Origin: an uncultured Actinomycetes bacterium
GTDB lineage: Bacteria > Actinomycetota > Actinomycetes > Nanopelagicales > Nanopelagicaceae
DNA length: 64,000 nucleotides
Assembly (NCBI GenBank): GCA_903852815.1
Contig: CAINRW010000044.1
Location: 1-64,000 of the forward strand
Reading direction: 5' to 3'
Below, piece by piece: positions 19,543 through 30,005 of this stretch (positions within the stretch are counted from its first letter, which is position 1; each line of letters starts with the position of its first letter). Position numbers and translations under genes: made by a program. Below the pieces are notes generated by a model, which made no database searches, was not told the origin of the DNA, and saw only the letters and a program-made list of their open reading frames with translations.

Positions 19543-20828
19543 TAGCTACCGTGCTCCCAAGAGTTCAAGTACATATCTTGCGCAGGTGTTAGTACGTCGA
19601 TGTGACCACCCATGCTTTGAAGTTTCAAACTAGCAACTTCCTTGTCGATATAGGTAGGAACATTGTGAACACCTGGCTTTAGATTCTTAGCTTCCTTGAC
19701 TAGATACTCAGCTGTGAGAGCTTGATCTGAAAATGACATATCCATCACTGATGCTGGGTGACCTTCAGCGGCACCTAAATTAACTAAGCGACCCTCTGCA
19801 AGAAGTAGAAGGCGACGTCCGTCGGCCATAACGTATTCATCAGTTTGGTGGCGCATCTTTGAATTCTTACTCTTTGCATTTTGCTCAAGCCAAGCAACGT
19901 CAATTTCAACATCGAAGTGTCCGGAGTTGGCCATGATTGCGCCATCCTTCATAACTGCGAAGTGTTCGTCGCGAAGAACATCACGATTACCTGTGACAGT
20001 GATAAATACATCTCCAACTTTCGCCGCATCAATCATTGGCATAACACGGAAACCTTGCATCATCGCATCTAATGCTTTTGTTGGATCGATTTCAGTAACG
20101 ATTACATCTGCGCCCATGCCTTTTGCGCGCTCTGCAACACCTTTTCCACAGTAACCAAAACCTGCAACTACAAGGATACGGCCAGCTAGTAGGAAATTAG
20201 TTGAACGGAAAACTGCATCAAGAGTTGATTGACCAGTTCCATAGCGGTTATCAAACATGTGCTTTGTATCTGTGTCATTAACGGCAATCATAGGAAATTG
20301 AAGTGCGCCATCTTTTGCCATTTGATTGAGGCGAATAACGCCAGTTGTTGTTTCTTCACATCCACCAGCAATGTTTGGAATTAATTCTTTACGTGTTGTG
20401 TGAAGTGTGTTTACAAGATCGCATCCATCATCAAAGACTTGGTGTGGTTCGATATCAAGTGAGGCGTTGATGTGCTTGTAGTAACCATCACGATCAACTG
20501 CATTTCGAGCAAAAACAGAGATTCCATATTCGTGAACAAGTGCTGCTGCAGTGTCATCTTGTGTTGACAATGGATTTGAAGCACACAGCGCGATTTCAGC
20601 TCCGCCAGCTTTTAGTACGCGCATTAAATTAGCGGTCTCAGTTGTCACGTGCATACACGCTGAAATTCGAACTCCGGCAAAAGGTTGTGACTTTTCAAAA
20701 CGCTCACGAATTTGAGCAAGCACTGGCATATTTCGTTCTGCCCATTCAATGCGCATCTTTCCTTGTGCGGCAAGTGACGCGTCGGCGATGTCGTGGCGTG
20801 GAAGAGTAGAAGTAACTGGTGCGTTCAC
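19542..20828 (-). CDS. ahcY: Adenosylhomocysteinase
   Basis: VVAGFGYCGKGVAERAKGMGADVIVTEIDP NAD motif; AAGGAG then GTG start at 20828 (VNAPVTSTLPRHDIADASLA) preferred over 20861. Confidence 0.96.
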   Translation of the reverse strand: MNAPVTSTLPRHDIADASLAAQGKMRIEWAERNMPVLAQIRERFEKSQPFAGVRISACMHVTTETANLMRVLKAGGAEIALCASNPLSTQDDTAAALVHEYGISVFARNAVDRDGYYKHINASLDIEPHQVFDDGCDLVNTLHTTRKELIPNIAGGCEETTTGVIRLNQMAKDGALQFPMIAVNDTDTKHMFDNRYGTGQSTLDAVFRSTNFLLAGRILVVAGFGYCGKGVAERAKGMGADVIVTEIDPTKALDAMMQGFRVMPMIDAAKVGDVFITVTGNRDVLRDEHFAVMKDGAIMANSGHFDVEIDVAWLEQNAKSKNSKMRHQTDEYVMADGRRLLLLAEGRLVNLGAAEGHPASVMDMSFSDQALTAEYLVKEAKNLKPGVHNVPTYIDKEVASLKLQSMGGHIDVLTPAQDMYLNSWEHGS

Positions 20829-20905
20829 AAAAAGCTCCTTTATTAATGCGGTCAGGAGCATAGGTTACTGCCCCACGCTCAAAAGCGAGTAATGAAGGCC
20901 TTAAG

Positions 20906-22267
20906 TTAGCCGCGAATAATGGTCAAGACTTGCTCGCGAAGCTTGTCCATACGGGCCTGTGTCTTTGCCTCTACGTTTAAGCGAAGGAGCGGCTCAGTAT
21001 TGGATGGGCGAAGGTTGAACCACCACGTATCACCATTGACGGTGAGGCCATCTAAGTGATCTATGGCTACATTTTCTTCGGCCGCAAAGGTTTTTTCAAC
21101 TAACTCCATTGCCGCGCCAGCATCTGTAACCGTTGAATTAATCTCACCACTAAGTACATAGCGTTGGAAAGGTTTCAGGATTTGCGACATAGATTTTGTT
21201 GATCCACCTAGGGCTGCGATTGCATGCAGGGCTGCAAGTGCACCTGAATCTGCCCTCCAGAATTCATCAAAATAAAAATGGCCTGAATGCTCTCCGCCAA
21301 AGATTGCCTTGCTATCAGCCATCATCTTTTTTATGTAGGAATGGCCTACTCGACTTCGCAAGCCAACTCCCCCATTTTCTTCAATTACTTCAAGGACTGC
21401 ACGCGATGAAATCAAGTTATAAATCACGGTAGCACCTGGATGTTTTGCTAATTCGCGAGACGCAATGAGTGAAGTTAAGTCCGAGGGATTTACAGTGTTT
21501 CCTTTTTCATCGACTAAGAAACAACGGTCGGCATCTCCGTCAAAAGCTAAACCTAAATCTGCTGAATTTTTCACAACGCTTTTTTGTAAATCTTTTAAAT
21601 TCTTGGCATCAATTGGGTTAGCTTCGTGATTTGGAAAAGTGCCATCAAGTTCGAAATACAGTGGAATCACTTCGCAGTTAAGTCGCTTGAAAATTGCTGG
21701 TGCAGTATGACCAGCCATGCCATTGCCAGCATCGATTACGATTTTTAATTGACGAATATCTGAAAGATCTACTAGGTGCAATAAGTGATCGACGTATTCT
21801 TCAAGCATGTCGCGATTGGTTTCTTTACCAAGTGAACGAATTTCTAGTGGAGAGCCTTGGCGAACAAAGTTTTCAATTGTGACTAGCCCCGACTCTTTGC
21901 CGATAGGTCTGGCACTACTAAGACAGAGTTTGATTCCATTGTATTCGGCAGGGTTATGGCTGGCTGTAAACATTGCTCCAGGTAATCCCAATTTTCCAGA
22001 TGCAAAATAGAGCATGTCGGTAGATGCTAAACCGATTCGAATGACATCTAGCCCTTGCGATGTAATTCCTGCTGAGAAAGCTTCGGCAAGTTCCGGCGAT
22101 GATGGCCGCATATCTTCACCAATTACGACCGTTGCGGGTTCACGTTCTAGTTGTAGAAATCGTGCAAATGCTAAGCCTGTCGCAAAAGTAAATTCAGGTG
22201 TTATCTCGGAATCAACGAGGCCGCGAATGTCATACGCTTTAAAAATATCGGCAATCTCTGAACTCAT
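20906..22267 (-). CDS. manB: Phosphomannomutase/phosphoglucomutase
   Basis: FTASHNPAEYNGIKLC catalytic Ser loop, DGDADRC metal loop, GGEHSGHFYF. Confidence 0.93.
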   Translation of the reverse strand: MSSEIADIFKAYDIRGLVDSEITPEFTFATGLAFARFLQLEREPATVVIGEDMRPSSPELAEAFSAGITSQGLDVIRIGLASTDMLYFASGKLGLPGAMFTASHNPAEYNGIKLCLSSARPIGKESGLVTIENFVRQGSPLEIRSLGKETNRDMLEEYVDHLLHLVDLSDIRQLKIVIDAGNGMAGHTAPAIFKRLNCEVIPLYFELDGTFPNHEANPIDAKNLKDLQKSVVKNSADLGLAFDGDADRCFLVDEKGNTVNPSDLTSLIASRELAKHPGATVIYNLISSRAVLEVIEENGGVGLRSRVGHSYIKKMMADSKAIFGGEHSGHFYFDEFWRADSGALAALHAIAALGGSTKSMSQILKPFQRYVLSGEINSTVTDAGAAMELVEKTFAAEENVAIDHLDGLTVNGDTWWFNLRPSNTEPLLRLNVEAKTQARMDKLREQVLTIIRG

Positions 22268-22278
22268 GGATTTCTTCC

Positions 22279-22650
22279 TTACGATGGAATTGCGCGAAGG
22301 TGGCCGCGTCGGCCAATTGTAGACTGAGACTTTTCAATCTTTGAGGCCTCATCGTCATCAATGCCTTTGAGGGCAACTTCACGTACGGCATCGGCAATAG
22401 CCATCAAATCATCGTCGGAAGGTCCGGGTTCCTGTCCAGTAACTTCATGGCGAATGACGTTCCAACCATTTGGAACTTTTAATCTTTCGCCATGTACGGC
22501 ACATAAGTCATAAGCATGTGGCTCAGAAAAAGTCGCAAGTGGTCCAACGACTGCTGTTGATTCAGCATAAATATAAGTAAGTGTCATCGTCGCAATAGAA
22601 CGGCAGCCGGCACGCGAACAGCCTCTACCTATCTGCAACCGTGGCTTCAT
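22279..22650 (-). CDS. DUF3499 family protein
   Basis: CSRAGCRSIATMTLTYIYAESTAVVGPL...YDLCAVHGERLKVPNGWNVIRH; position next to manB. Confidence 0.9.
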   Translation of the reverse strand: MKPRLQIGRGCSRAGCRSIATMTLTYIYAESTAVVGPLATFSEPHAYDLCAVHGERLKVPNGWNVIRHEVTGQEPGPSDDDLMAIADAVREVALKGIDDDEASKIEKSQSTIGRRGHLRAIPS

Positions 22651-22692
22651 GCATAGAAGATTAGTGCGTCTTGCGTGTATTCACTGGGATTT

Positions 22693-24000
22693 TCAAGGAA
22701 TCAAAACACGTATGTTTGAACTTGGCTCCTCAACGCGGGCTAGATCGCTACCTGCTTGAAGTGGGATATAGCCATATCCATTGACTGAAGAAATAATCGC
22801 CCCGGCATAGGTGTTTTTTCCAGTTGAATCAATTGTCAGAATTCGTGAATTGGCCGGAGCTTTCCAAGTAACTATGTCTGTGCCTTTAATGTGTCGAGAA
22901 TATTTTTTACCGTTATTCATAGTCACCGTTAGTTGAACTGAGATTGAATCTCCAGCAAAAACAACGACTGGAGTTAATCCGGCGATGGCCAGTGATATTG
23001 CGTCAAGCTTTGGTGCTCCAGTACTCCAGAGGAAATCACTATGTCCACCAACGGTAACACTTGTTGAAATTGCGGCAACGATCGGAGTTTGAGATTTAAT
23101 GTGCACCGCTAAAACTTTGGCAGAAATCTCTGGAGAGAATTTAAACTCCGAAACTTTCCCTGCAGGAATCGACTGCGTATTTAATTCTACTGGGATGAAT
23201 CTGCCGTTCGAAGTGAGGACTTCAGCAGTGAAATCCGAATCGAATGAACCTGGATTAAGAATCCGTAACGTATGAGCTGAAGAGTTCTTACCATTTTTCT
23301 GGATTTGATTTGGAATTGCAGGAATAGTTACATCTTTACTTGGCGCAGCGTATGGGTTGACCAAATCTCCACCTAAGGAACGTAAGCCTGCGCCTTTTTC
23401 ATCGACCATAAAAGAATTAATGCGACCTGATCTTGGTGCAACTTTAACGACAAGTGCTTGATCTCCTGGTGCCAATGAATCAAGTGAAATCAAATTAAAA
23501 CTTCGTGATTTAACAGTTATAGATTTCAGAGGCTGCTTGCCTTTTTCTGAATACACCTGAATATCAACAATGGCATCGCTCAGTCCACTGTTTGCAACTA
23601 TGAGATGACCACGAGAAGTTACATTTGCACTTCCGCCAACAAACCATTGTGAAATCTGCGGTCCGGCGCAGAGTGCACCACCGGACCAGTTTCCAGGTCT
23701 ACTTTCCCAAACGACTGGCGTGATTCCTTCGGCATTTACGACAATAGCCCCATTAGTTAAAGCAAATCGAGTCGTTCTAAAAGAAGTCATCTTGGTACTG
23801 CGATTAGTCAGGCCCTGATACTTAACTTGTGAATTAGCAACTGAAAGTTGAGAGGATAAACCTTCCAGGCTTGGAGGACAGACTAGAGCTGGAAAGGATT
23901 CTGAATAATTGCGACTCTTAGTTGTCACATTAAAAAGTGAGGCGGAAAGAAAGCAAATAGCCAAAACTGCAATGTAGCGAAGGGAGCGAATTTTTATCAT
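22693..24000 (-). CDS. DUF5719-like secreted/anchored protein
   Basis: 435 aa, N-terminal signal/TM; paired with the large GT gene; family assignment by position and character. Confidence 0.6.
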   Translation of the reverse strand: MIKIRSLRYIAVLAICFLSASLFNVTTKSRNYSESFPALVCPPSLEGLSSQLSVANSQVKYQGLTNRSTKMTSFRTTRFALTNGAIVVNAEGITPVVWESRPGNWSGGALCAGPQISQWFVGGSANVTSRGHLIVANSGLSDAIVDIQVYSEKGKQPLKSITVKSRSFNLISLDSLAPGDQALVVKVAPRSGRINSFMVDEKGAGLRSLGGDLVNPYAAPSKDVTIPAIPNQIQKNGKNSSAHTLRILNPGSFDSDFTAEVLTSNGRFIPVELNTQSIPAGKVSEFKFSPEISAKVLAVHIKSQTPIVAAISTSVTVGGHSDFLWSTGAPKLDAISLAIAGLTPVVVFAGDSISVQLTVTMNNGKKYSRHIKGTDIVTWKAPANSRILTIDSTGKNTYAGAIISSVNGYGYIPLQAGSDLARVEEPSSNIRVLIP

Positions 24001-27000
24001 GCTAACTCCTCTTCAGAAATCTCGCGACGCTTTCGACCTGCAGGCAAAGCCATAACTACAGCGACTGTGATGACAATCAACTGGAGGGAGAGCCAAGCTC
24101 GTCGAATTGTTCCATCGTGAATCAAAGAAATCTCGCCCGCTTCAGTAACAGTAAATTCTGGAAGTCCTTGTGCATTTCGTGCCTTTGGTAATCGATATCC
24201 ATTTTCCAAAACTTGCCAAGATCGATCATAACTTTCGCTCAAAGTTAGCGTTCCAGGGCCCGGAACATTAATTCGGGCACCAACTTCAGCGGTAGGAAGA
24301 ACGGTTCGCTCTCCGGTCGTAGATGTAAAAATTAAGCGGCCAACTTCGCCAGCAACGCGCCAAACAACTCCAGCCGAAGTAGCTGACGTTCGAGAAAATC
24401 CGCCAAGGCCATCAATTGTTTGAATTAATGTTGCGCTGTAGGGACTCTTAACAAAAACATATTTAATTCCATATGACGCCAGCGTCTTACTGCTTGATAT
24501 TCCCGAGCCATCGATAAGAGCTTTAGTTGCATCCTCAATTTCAATTACTTGTCTCGGCACAATATCTGGATCACCCAAGAAGATTTCTGGACCTCGTGAA
24601 ATGTAATATTGAACGGATTTGCGATCCCCATTTGTAAATTCGCGGAGTACAAGTGTTTTTTCATTTTCTTCAGCCGACAAAAACGCTGGCATTACAGATT
24701 GATGCCCACTTTGAACCGGCGAATCGGCACCTGCTGATATTGCCCAAGCCGTACTAATGACTCCATAAGATGCCGATAGCAACAGCAGCATCGCTGCCAT
24801 GATGTGGCGATAATGAATATTGCTCGAGATTAAAACACTTCGTAAGCGATCTAGAATCACAACACCTGAAACGGTGGCACATAAAGTTGCAACAGCAATA
24901 AATGTTCCAGTCCAAACGGAAACTTGGTTACTGCTTCCATGTACTGAGATTTTAAAAGCTGTAAAAAAAACTGCGGCACTTAAAACTAAAATTCCGAACT
25001 GGCTGGCCTCTTTAGCTAAAGTCGAAGAAAAGAGTGCGACAAGCAAAATGAGAAGGATTGGACTAAAAGCCCACCAAGGAAGCGCGCCTAAACCGCCTGG
25101 ATTGGCAGTTAGAACAAGTGGGGTAGAGCCACCTGCGATAGCTAAACCTGGTTCTGTCAAGAATTTTGAAGGACTTAGTAACGCCTCGAGTGAATAGGGC
25201 GTAACCATTAAGAAAGGCGCTAACAAAACCACTAATCGGCGATATAGACGCGCAAGAAAAACTTCCTTGTCATTATCTTCTTTAAGGATCCGATAATCCA
25301 GATAAATTGAACTTGCAACTAAACCGAATGAAATTACTGTTGTGACTAAAGTAAATGCGGAAAAAATAGCAAGAATTATTGCCAGACCATAAATACGGCG
25401 CCAAGCAATAGTTTCGATTTCGCGCCATTTACTCAGAACAAGCGGGATTCGTGGAGCAAGAATAAGAATAACGATGGTGGCTAACCGGCCAGAGTTAACT
25501 GCAGCCAAAGCAACTGGAGACATTGCATAAAGAAAACTTGCAGGAATTGTGATGAATTTATTTTCTGAATATTTCTGTAAAAGAGTATGCGATGACCACA
25601 TCATCAATACAGGTGCTGCTAAGAAAAAGATGGTCGTGAATAGAGATATTTTTCCGCCAGTAACAAGGGAGAGCAAAGCAAGGATTGGAACCCATGGCGC
25701 TGTGGCATTTGGGCTTCCTAATCCAACTGAGTGCCACGATTCAAAATAACTTCTCCATAGATCACTTGCACCATTTGGCGAAGTAACGAGAGATCCGCCA
25801 AGCAAAGCCCCTATTCGATTATGTGAAGCTAATAAAGTAATTAGGCCAATAAGTAAATATCCGGCAGCCTCTGGCTTACGTAAAATGTTAAACCACTGGT
25901 TGCTTTTTGTTGGTACTAATAAATCTTCATCTTCAAGTGATTCAAGCACTGAAGTTGTTGGCGACTCGTGCACTGGAAAAATTTTTACCCTAATTGATTC
26001 GGTAAGCCGTGAAAGTGAGAGTCTTAATTGCGACCAACGCGGTGGAACGTAAACAGAAATAATTCGAGGAGACACTAAACGTGTCGCTTTTCTCTCTTTG
26101 CGCGCTTTAACTAGAACCGCCGGTTTAATAACTAGCGTTGCAACTGCAAGCAATTCATCGCTGGCATAACCCGGGAGTTTTACAAGTAAATATCCAATTG
26201 AACGCACTAGTGCTGAACTGAAAAGTTGAATTGTTAGCCAGGGCAGCATCCACCACGATGAATTTGCTAATAAAACATATGCAGCATTTCGTCGATCCAA
26301 CAACAGCGGTCTATGTAAGAGCGCTCCAACAACATCAACGCTTCTGCGCTCATTAGTGGCAGCCTGTGCATGAAAAGCTACGGCATGCGTTGTAACAAGA
26401 ACTGAATGTCCGGCTACTCGAACGCGCCAACCCAAATCTATGTCATCACGAAAAAGTGACAAATTTGAATCGAAGCCGCCAACTTCTTCAAAAATATCTT
26501 TTCGAATTAAAGCTCCAGCGGTGCTTACTGCGAGTACATCATGAATTCCATCGTGTTGACCTTGGTCGTACTCCAAAGCTTCCAGACCCGTCCAACGTGC
26601 GCCATTGCCTGCAATGCTGACACCAGCTTCTAATAAATGCGTGCGATCGTGCCAGCCAAGAAGTTTTGGTCCAACAATTGCAACTTGTGGTTTATTTTCT
26701 ACAGCTTCAATTAACTTTTCTAATGCAGTTGATACGGGTGCACAGTCATCATGAATGAGCCAAATCCATTCGTTGCTATCTTCACCTTGAAAATTAATTT
26801 CCGAAACGGCCCGTGCTACTGCATCACCAAATCCACAGGTGCGCTGTTCTCGAATAACTTCTATGCGCGCAGATTCAAGTAAACGTGCAGAAGAATCTAG
26901 TGAACCAGTATCAACTGCAATGATTCGATCTATTGGTCGAGTTTGCGATGCAAGCGCAGCAACAACTGCAGGTAACCAACTTTCACCGTCGTGTGTTACA

Positions 27001-27038
27001 ACGATTGCAGTTACATTAATTTTTTCTGTGTCAGTCAC
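23997..27038 (-). CDS. Large membrane glycosyltransferase (GT2 domain plus polytopic membrane region)
   Basis: 1013 aa; VVTHDGESWLPAVVAALASQTRPIDRIIAVDTGS GT-A motif, FDSNLSLFRDDIDLGWRVRVAG, many TM segments. Confidence 0.88.
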   Translation of the reverse strand: MTDTEKINVTAIVVTHDGESWLPAVVAALASQTRPIDRIIAVDTGSLDSSARLLESARIEVIREQRTCGFGDAVARAVSEINFQGEDSNEWIWLIHDDCAPVSTALEKLIEAVENKPQVAIVGPKLLGWHDRTHLLEAGVSIAGNGARWTGLEALEYDQGQHDGIHDVLAVSTAGALIRKDIFEEVGGFDSNLSLFRDDIDLGWRVRVAGHSVLVTTHAVAFHAQAATNERRSVDVVGALLHRPLLLDRRNAAYVLLANSSWWMLPWLTIQLFSSALVRSIGYLLVKLPGYASDELLAVATLVIKPAVLVKARKERKATRLVSPRIISVYVPPRWSQLRLSLSRLTESIRVKIFPVHESPTTSVLESLEDEDLLVPTKSNQWFNILRKPEAAGYLLIGLITLLASHNRIGALLGGSLVTSPNGASDLWRSYFESWHSVGLGSPNATAPWVPILALLSLVTGGKISLFTTIFFLAAPVLMMWSSHTLLQKYSENKFITIPASFLYAMSPVALAAVNSGRLATIVILILAPRIPLVLSKWREIETIAWRRIYGLAIILAIFSAFTLVTTVISFGLVASSIYLDYRILKEDNDKEVFLARLYRRLVVLLAPFLMVTPYSLEALLSPSKFLTEPGLAIAGGSTPLVLTANPGGLGALPWWAFSPILLILLVALFSSTLAKEASQFGILVLSAAVFFTAFKISVHGSSNQVSVWTGTFIAVATLCATVSGVVILDRLRSVLISSNIHYRHIMAAMLLLLSASYGVISTAWAISAGADSPVQSGHQSVMPAFLSAEENEKTLVLREFTNGDRKSVQYYISRGPEIFLGDPDIVPRQVIEIEDATKALIDGSGISSSKTLASYGIKYVFVKSPYSATLIQTIDGLGGFSRTSATSAGVVWRVAGEVGRLIFTSTTGERTVLPTAEVGARINVPGPGTLTLSESYDRSWQVLENGYRLPKARNAQGLPEFTVTEAGEISLIHDGTIRRAWLSLQLIVITVAVVMALPAGRKRREISEEELA

Positions 27039-27081
27039 AATACAAATCCTCTACTCTCTTAAAGAGTGTGGATCACGAAAT

Positions 27082-27375
27082 TTACGCAGAACGTCGCTTT
27101 AGACGGCGGCGCTCACGTTCTGAAAGTCCACCCCAAATACCAAAACGTTCATCATGTGCGAGCGCATATTCAAGACACTCTGATTGAACATCGCATGAAA
27201 GACAGACGCGTTTAGCTTCACGTGTACTGCCGCCCTTTTCAGGAAAGAAAGCTTCAGGATCGGTCTGTGCACAAAGGGCACGCTCTTGCCAGGAAAGTTC
27301 AACACTCTCGCCAGTTTCCAAAGTGATCTTTGGGCCGGCCAAAGGGCTCTTATTGGCTTCAGGTTTAATCGGCAT
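27082..27375 (-). CDS. WhiB family regulator (WhiB2/WhmD-like)
   Basis: QERALCAQTDPEAFFP...CLSCDVQSECLEYALAHDERFGIWGGLSERERRRLKRR; AAGGAG upstream of ATG. Confidence 0.95.
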   Translation of the reverse strand: MPIKPEANKSPLAGPKITLETGESVELSWQERALCAQTDPEAFFPEKGGSTREAKRVCLSCDVQSECLEYALAHDERFGIWGGLSERERRRLKRRSA

Positions 27376-27438
27376 GCTCGACTCTCCTTGAATAACTGTG
27401 GGTCTCTTCCCTTGTGGAAAAGAGTTGCTTAAGAGTGA

Positions 27439-27467
27439 ATTACACGCGTGTAAGTCGGATAAGTCAA
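27439..27467 (-). promoter_or_regulatory. Predicted promoter for the whiB gene with an overlapping 14-bp perfect palindrome
   Basis: Minus strand: TTGACT (27462-27467), 17-bp spacer, TGTAAT (27439-27444); TTACACGCGTGTAA at 27440-27453 overlaps spacer and -10. Confidence 0.7.
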
Positions 27468-27508
27468 GTGCGGATAGCCCTATTGGGAACCTAAGAGGCG
27501 GGTACTAC

Positions 27509-28513
27509 CTAGCCGATGGGAGAAATTTCATCATTTGTCACAAATGAGCGCGTAATTTGGGCGTTACTGGCGACCACAGCGCCCCGGGCAATAAAAGAGT
27601 CGACGATGCGTGCCCCCGCGCCAATGTGAGCCCCTGCCTCGATTATCGAAGCCGACACATGGGCTCCAGCTTCCACAATGGCCTCATGCGCGACGCAGCT
27701 GCCTTGATCAATTACGGCTGAGGCATCCACAACCGCGGCCTGCATGATCAAAGCCTGTGACGTATGGGTTTTTACATTTTCCGAAGTGAGTGCAGAAGTA
27801 TCTGCCCTGGATTGAACAAGATCGACAGAGCCTTTGAGCAACGCATTCGGTGTACCGATATCCAACCAATAGGAGTTATCAAGAAAACCACATACTTTTC
27901 CGCCTTGTGCAACCAAATCGGGGAAAGTTTGTCGTTCAACACTCACAACGCTTTCGGCAGGAATAGATTCAACAACGCTGGCTTTGAAAACATAACATCC
28001 GGCATTAATCGTATTTGTGATTGGGTTTTCCATCTTTTCTAAAAATGCGCTGACACGACCTGTTTCATCAATGGGAACACAACCATAAGCACGAGCATCT
28101 TCTACTGCTGTTAAGTGCAAAGTGACATCTGCATTATTTGCTTCATGTTCGGCAATCTGTTGTTTCAAATTGTGTGAACTCAAAACATCTCCATTGAAAA
28201 CAACAATTGATTCATTGCCGACTAATAATTTTGCGGCATTTCTAATTGCACCACCTGTACCAAGTGGTTCCTTTTCAACTGCATAAAGAAGTTTCATTCC
28301 CCATTGTGAGCCATCACCAAAATACGGAATAAAAACTTCAGATAAATAAGAAGTTGCAAGCACTACGGTAGTTATTCCAGCTTTCTTGGCCATTGCTAAT
28401 TGGTGTTCCGTTACTGGCAAACCAGCAACTGTGAGCATGGGTTTAGGTGTGTGTTTAGTCAATGGCATAAGTCTGGTGCCAAAACCGCCAACTAAAAGAA
28501 TTCCAACTGCCAT
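27509..28513 (-). CDS. Mannose-1-phosphate guanylyltransferase-like NDP-sugar pyrophosphorylase
   Basis: ILLVGGFGTRLMPLTKHTPKPMLTVAG, C-terminal left-handed beta-helix hexapeptides. Confidence 0.9.
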   Translation of the reverse strand: MAVGILLVGGFGTRLMPLTKHTPKPMLTVAGLPVTEHQLAMAKKAGITTVVLATSYLSEVFIPYFGDGSQWGMKLLYAVEKEPLGTGGAIRNAAKLLVGNESIVVFNGDVLSSHNLKQQIAEHEANNADVTLHLTAVEDARAYGCVPIDETGRVSAFLEKMENPITNTINAGCYVFKASVVESIPAESVVSVERQTFPDLVAQGGKVCGFLDNSYWLDIGTPNALLKGSVDLVQSRADTSALTSENVKTHTSQALIMQAAVVDASAVIDQGSCVAHEAIVEAGAHVSASIIEAGAHIGAGARIVDSFIARGAVVASNAQITRSFVTNDEISPIG

Positions 28514-28516
28514 GAC

Positions 28517-29581
28517 TTATGCCTTCAATCTCTTGACTGCTTGAGCAATCTGCTCGTCCGTTGCAGTTAATGCAATCCGAATATTGTTTCGGCCCTTTTC
28601 TCCATAGAAACTTCCAGGCGTTGCCAGAATTCCCCGTTGCGCCAGCCAGTCCACGCTTTGCCAAGCATCTTCATTTCGTGTGCACCATATATACAAACCT
28701 GAGTTACTAAATTCAACGGTGAAGCCACATTGTTCTAGTGCAGGAATGAGCATCTCGCGCCGCGCGTTATATCGAGCACGTTGTTCAAGGACATGTTGAT
28801 TATCTGAAAGCGCAACGGCCATTGCCTTTTGCACAGGCAGCGGCACCATCATTCCTGCATGCTTTCGCAGTTCTCGAATTTTCGAAATCAGCGCAGAATC
28901 GCCAACCATGAGTGCTGCTCGATAGCCAGCCATTGATGATCGTTTTGAAAGTGAATGAATTGCCAAAATATTTCGATTATCTCCGTTAGTCAATGCCATA
29001 ACTGACGTAGAAGTTGCAGTGTGATCAAACTCTAGATAGCACTCATCTGATATGAGTACCGAATTATTTCTTCGCGCCCACTGAATGCACTCTAAAAGTT
29101 CATCTGCACTATGAACGCGACCCGTTGGATTAGAAGGAGAATTCACCCACGCCAAATCTGCTTGCGGCCATGTTCGTGCATCTATTTCTACTGGAATAGA
29201 TTGTGCGTGGGCAATTAAAGCTCCAACGTGGTACGTCGGATATGCAATCTCTGGAATCAGTACTGATTTAGATTCAATAATTGTTGCTAACCAAGCAACT
29301 AGTTCTTTAGAGCCAATGAGTGGCAAAACATCAAAATCACCCGTTGCACCTAAACGAAGTTTTGCCCAGTTCGAAATGGCTTCACGCAGCTCGGGTGTTC
29401 CAGCAGTAACTGGATAACTTGGTGAATTGGAGGCGTCTTTTAAAGCCTCTTGAATGAACTGTGGAGTGGGATCAACTGGTGTACCTACCGAGAGATCAAT
29501 TATTCCATCAGCGTGCGAGCGCGCTTTTTGGGCAAATGGGGCTAATGCATCCCAGGGGAAATCTGGGAGTGGTGCGCGCAA
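28517..29581 (-). CDS. dapC: Succinyldiaminopimelate transaminase
   Basis: Class I aminotransferase, WVNSPSNPTGRVHSADEL, ISDECYLEF, HSLSKRSSMAGYRAALMVGD; adjacent to ferredoxin as in other actinobacteria. Confidence 0.9.
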   Translation of the reverse strand: MRAPLPDFPWDALAPFAQKARSHADGIIDLSVGTPVDPTPQFIQEALKDASNSPSYPVTAGTPELREAISNWAKLRLGATGDFDVLPLIGSKELVAWLATIIESKSVLIPEIAYPTYHVGALIAHAQSIPVEIDARTWPQADLAWVNSPSNPTGRVHSADELLECIQWARRNNSVLISDECYLEFDHTATSTSVMALTNGDNRNILAIHSLSKRSSMAGYRAALMVGDSALISKIRELRKHAGMMVPLPVQKAMAVALSDNQHVLEQRARYNARREMLIPALEQCGFTVEFSNSGLYIWCTRNEDAWQSVDWLAQRGILATPGSFYGEKGRNNIRIALTATDEQIAQAVKRLKA

Positions 29582-29587
29582 GAAAAA

Positions 29588-29908
29588 CTACTCGCTCTTT
29601 GGAGGAAGCGCTTTTACAGTTTCGTGATCTGTATGAGTCGCTCCCATTTTGCTCGCTCCACCAGGAGAACCAATCTCTACGAAAAACTCAGTATTAATTT
29701 TGCCGAACTGTTTCCATTGAGGTGGCACATCATCTTCATAATAAATAGCTTCCACTGGGCAGACTGGTTCACACGCTCCGCAATCAACGCATTCGTCAGC
29801 CTGGATGTAGAGCATGCGATCGCCTTCATAGATGCAGTCCACAGGACATTCAGCAATGCATGATTTATCTTTTACATCCACACATGGTTCGGCGATCACA
29901 TATGTCAC
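29588..29908 (-). CDS. fdxA: 7Fe ferredoxin
   Basis: CVDVKDKSCIAECPVDCIYEGDRMLYIQADECVDCGACEPVCPVEAI; GGAGG before GTG start. Confidence 0.95.
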   Translation of the reverse strand: MTYVIAEPCVDVKDKSCIAECPVDCIYEGDRMLYIQADECVDCGACEPVCPVEAIYYEDDVPPQWKQFGKINTEFFVEIGSPGGASKMGATHTDHETVKALPPKSE

Positions 29909-30005
29909 GATTAGCCTCCGTAAGAATTATTTAAGTTGCGGGTCAGATTGTAATCGCATCCTCTCTCCGAAGGCGATATTTGCCGTGAAGGATTATCGTT
30001 AATCC

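Noticed and set aside
20829-20905. Possible SAH riboswitch upstream of ahcY
   Set aside because: The 77-nt gap to manB has only a tiny CGCT-AGCG hairpin and an SD; no conserved SAH riboswitch core seen.
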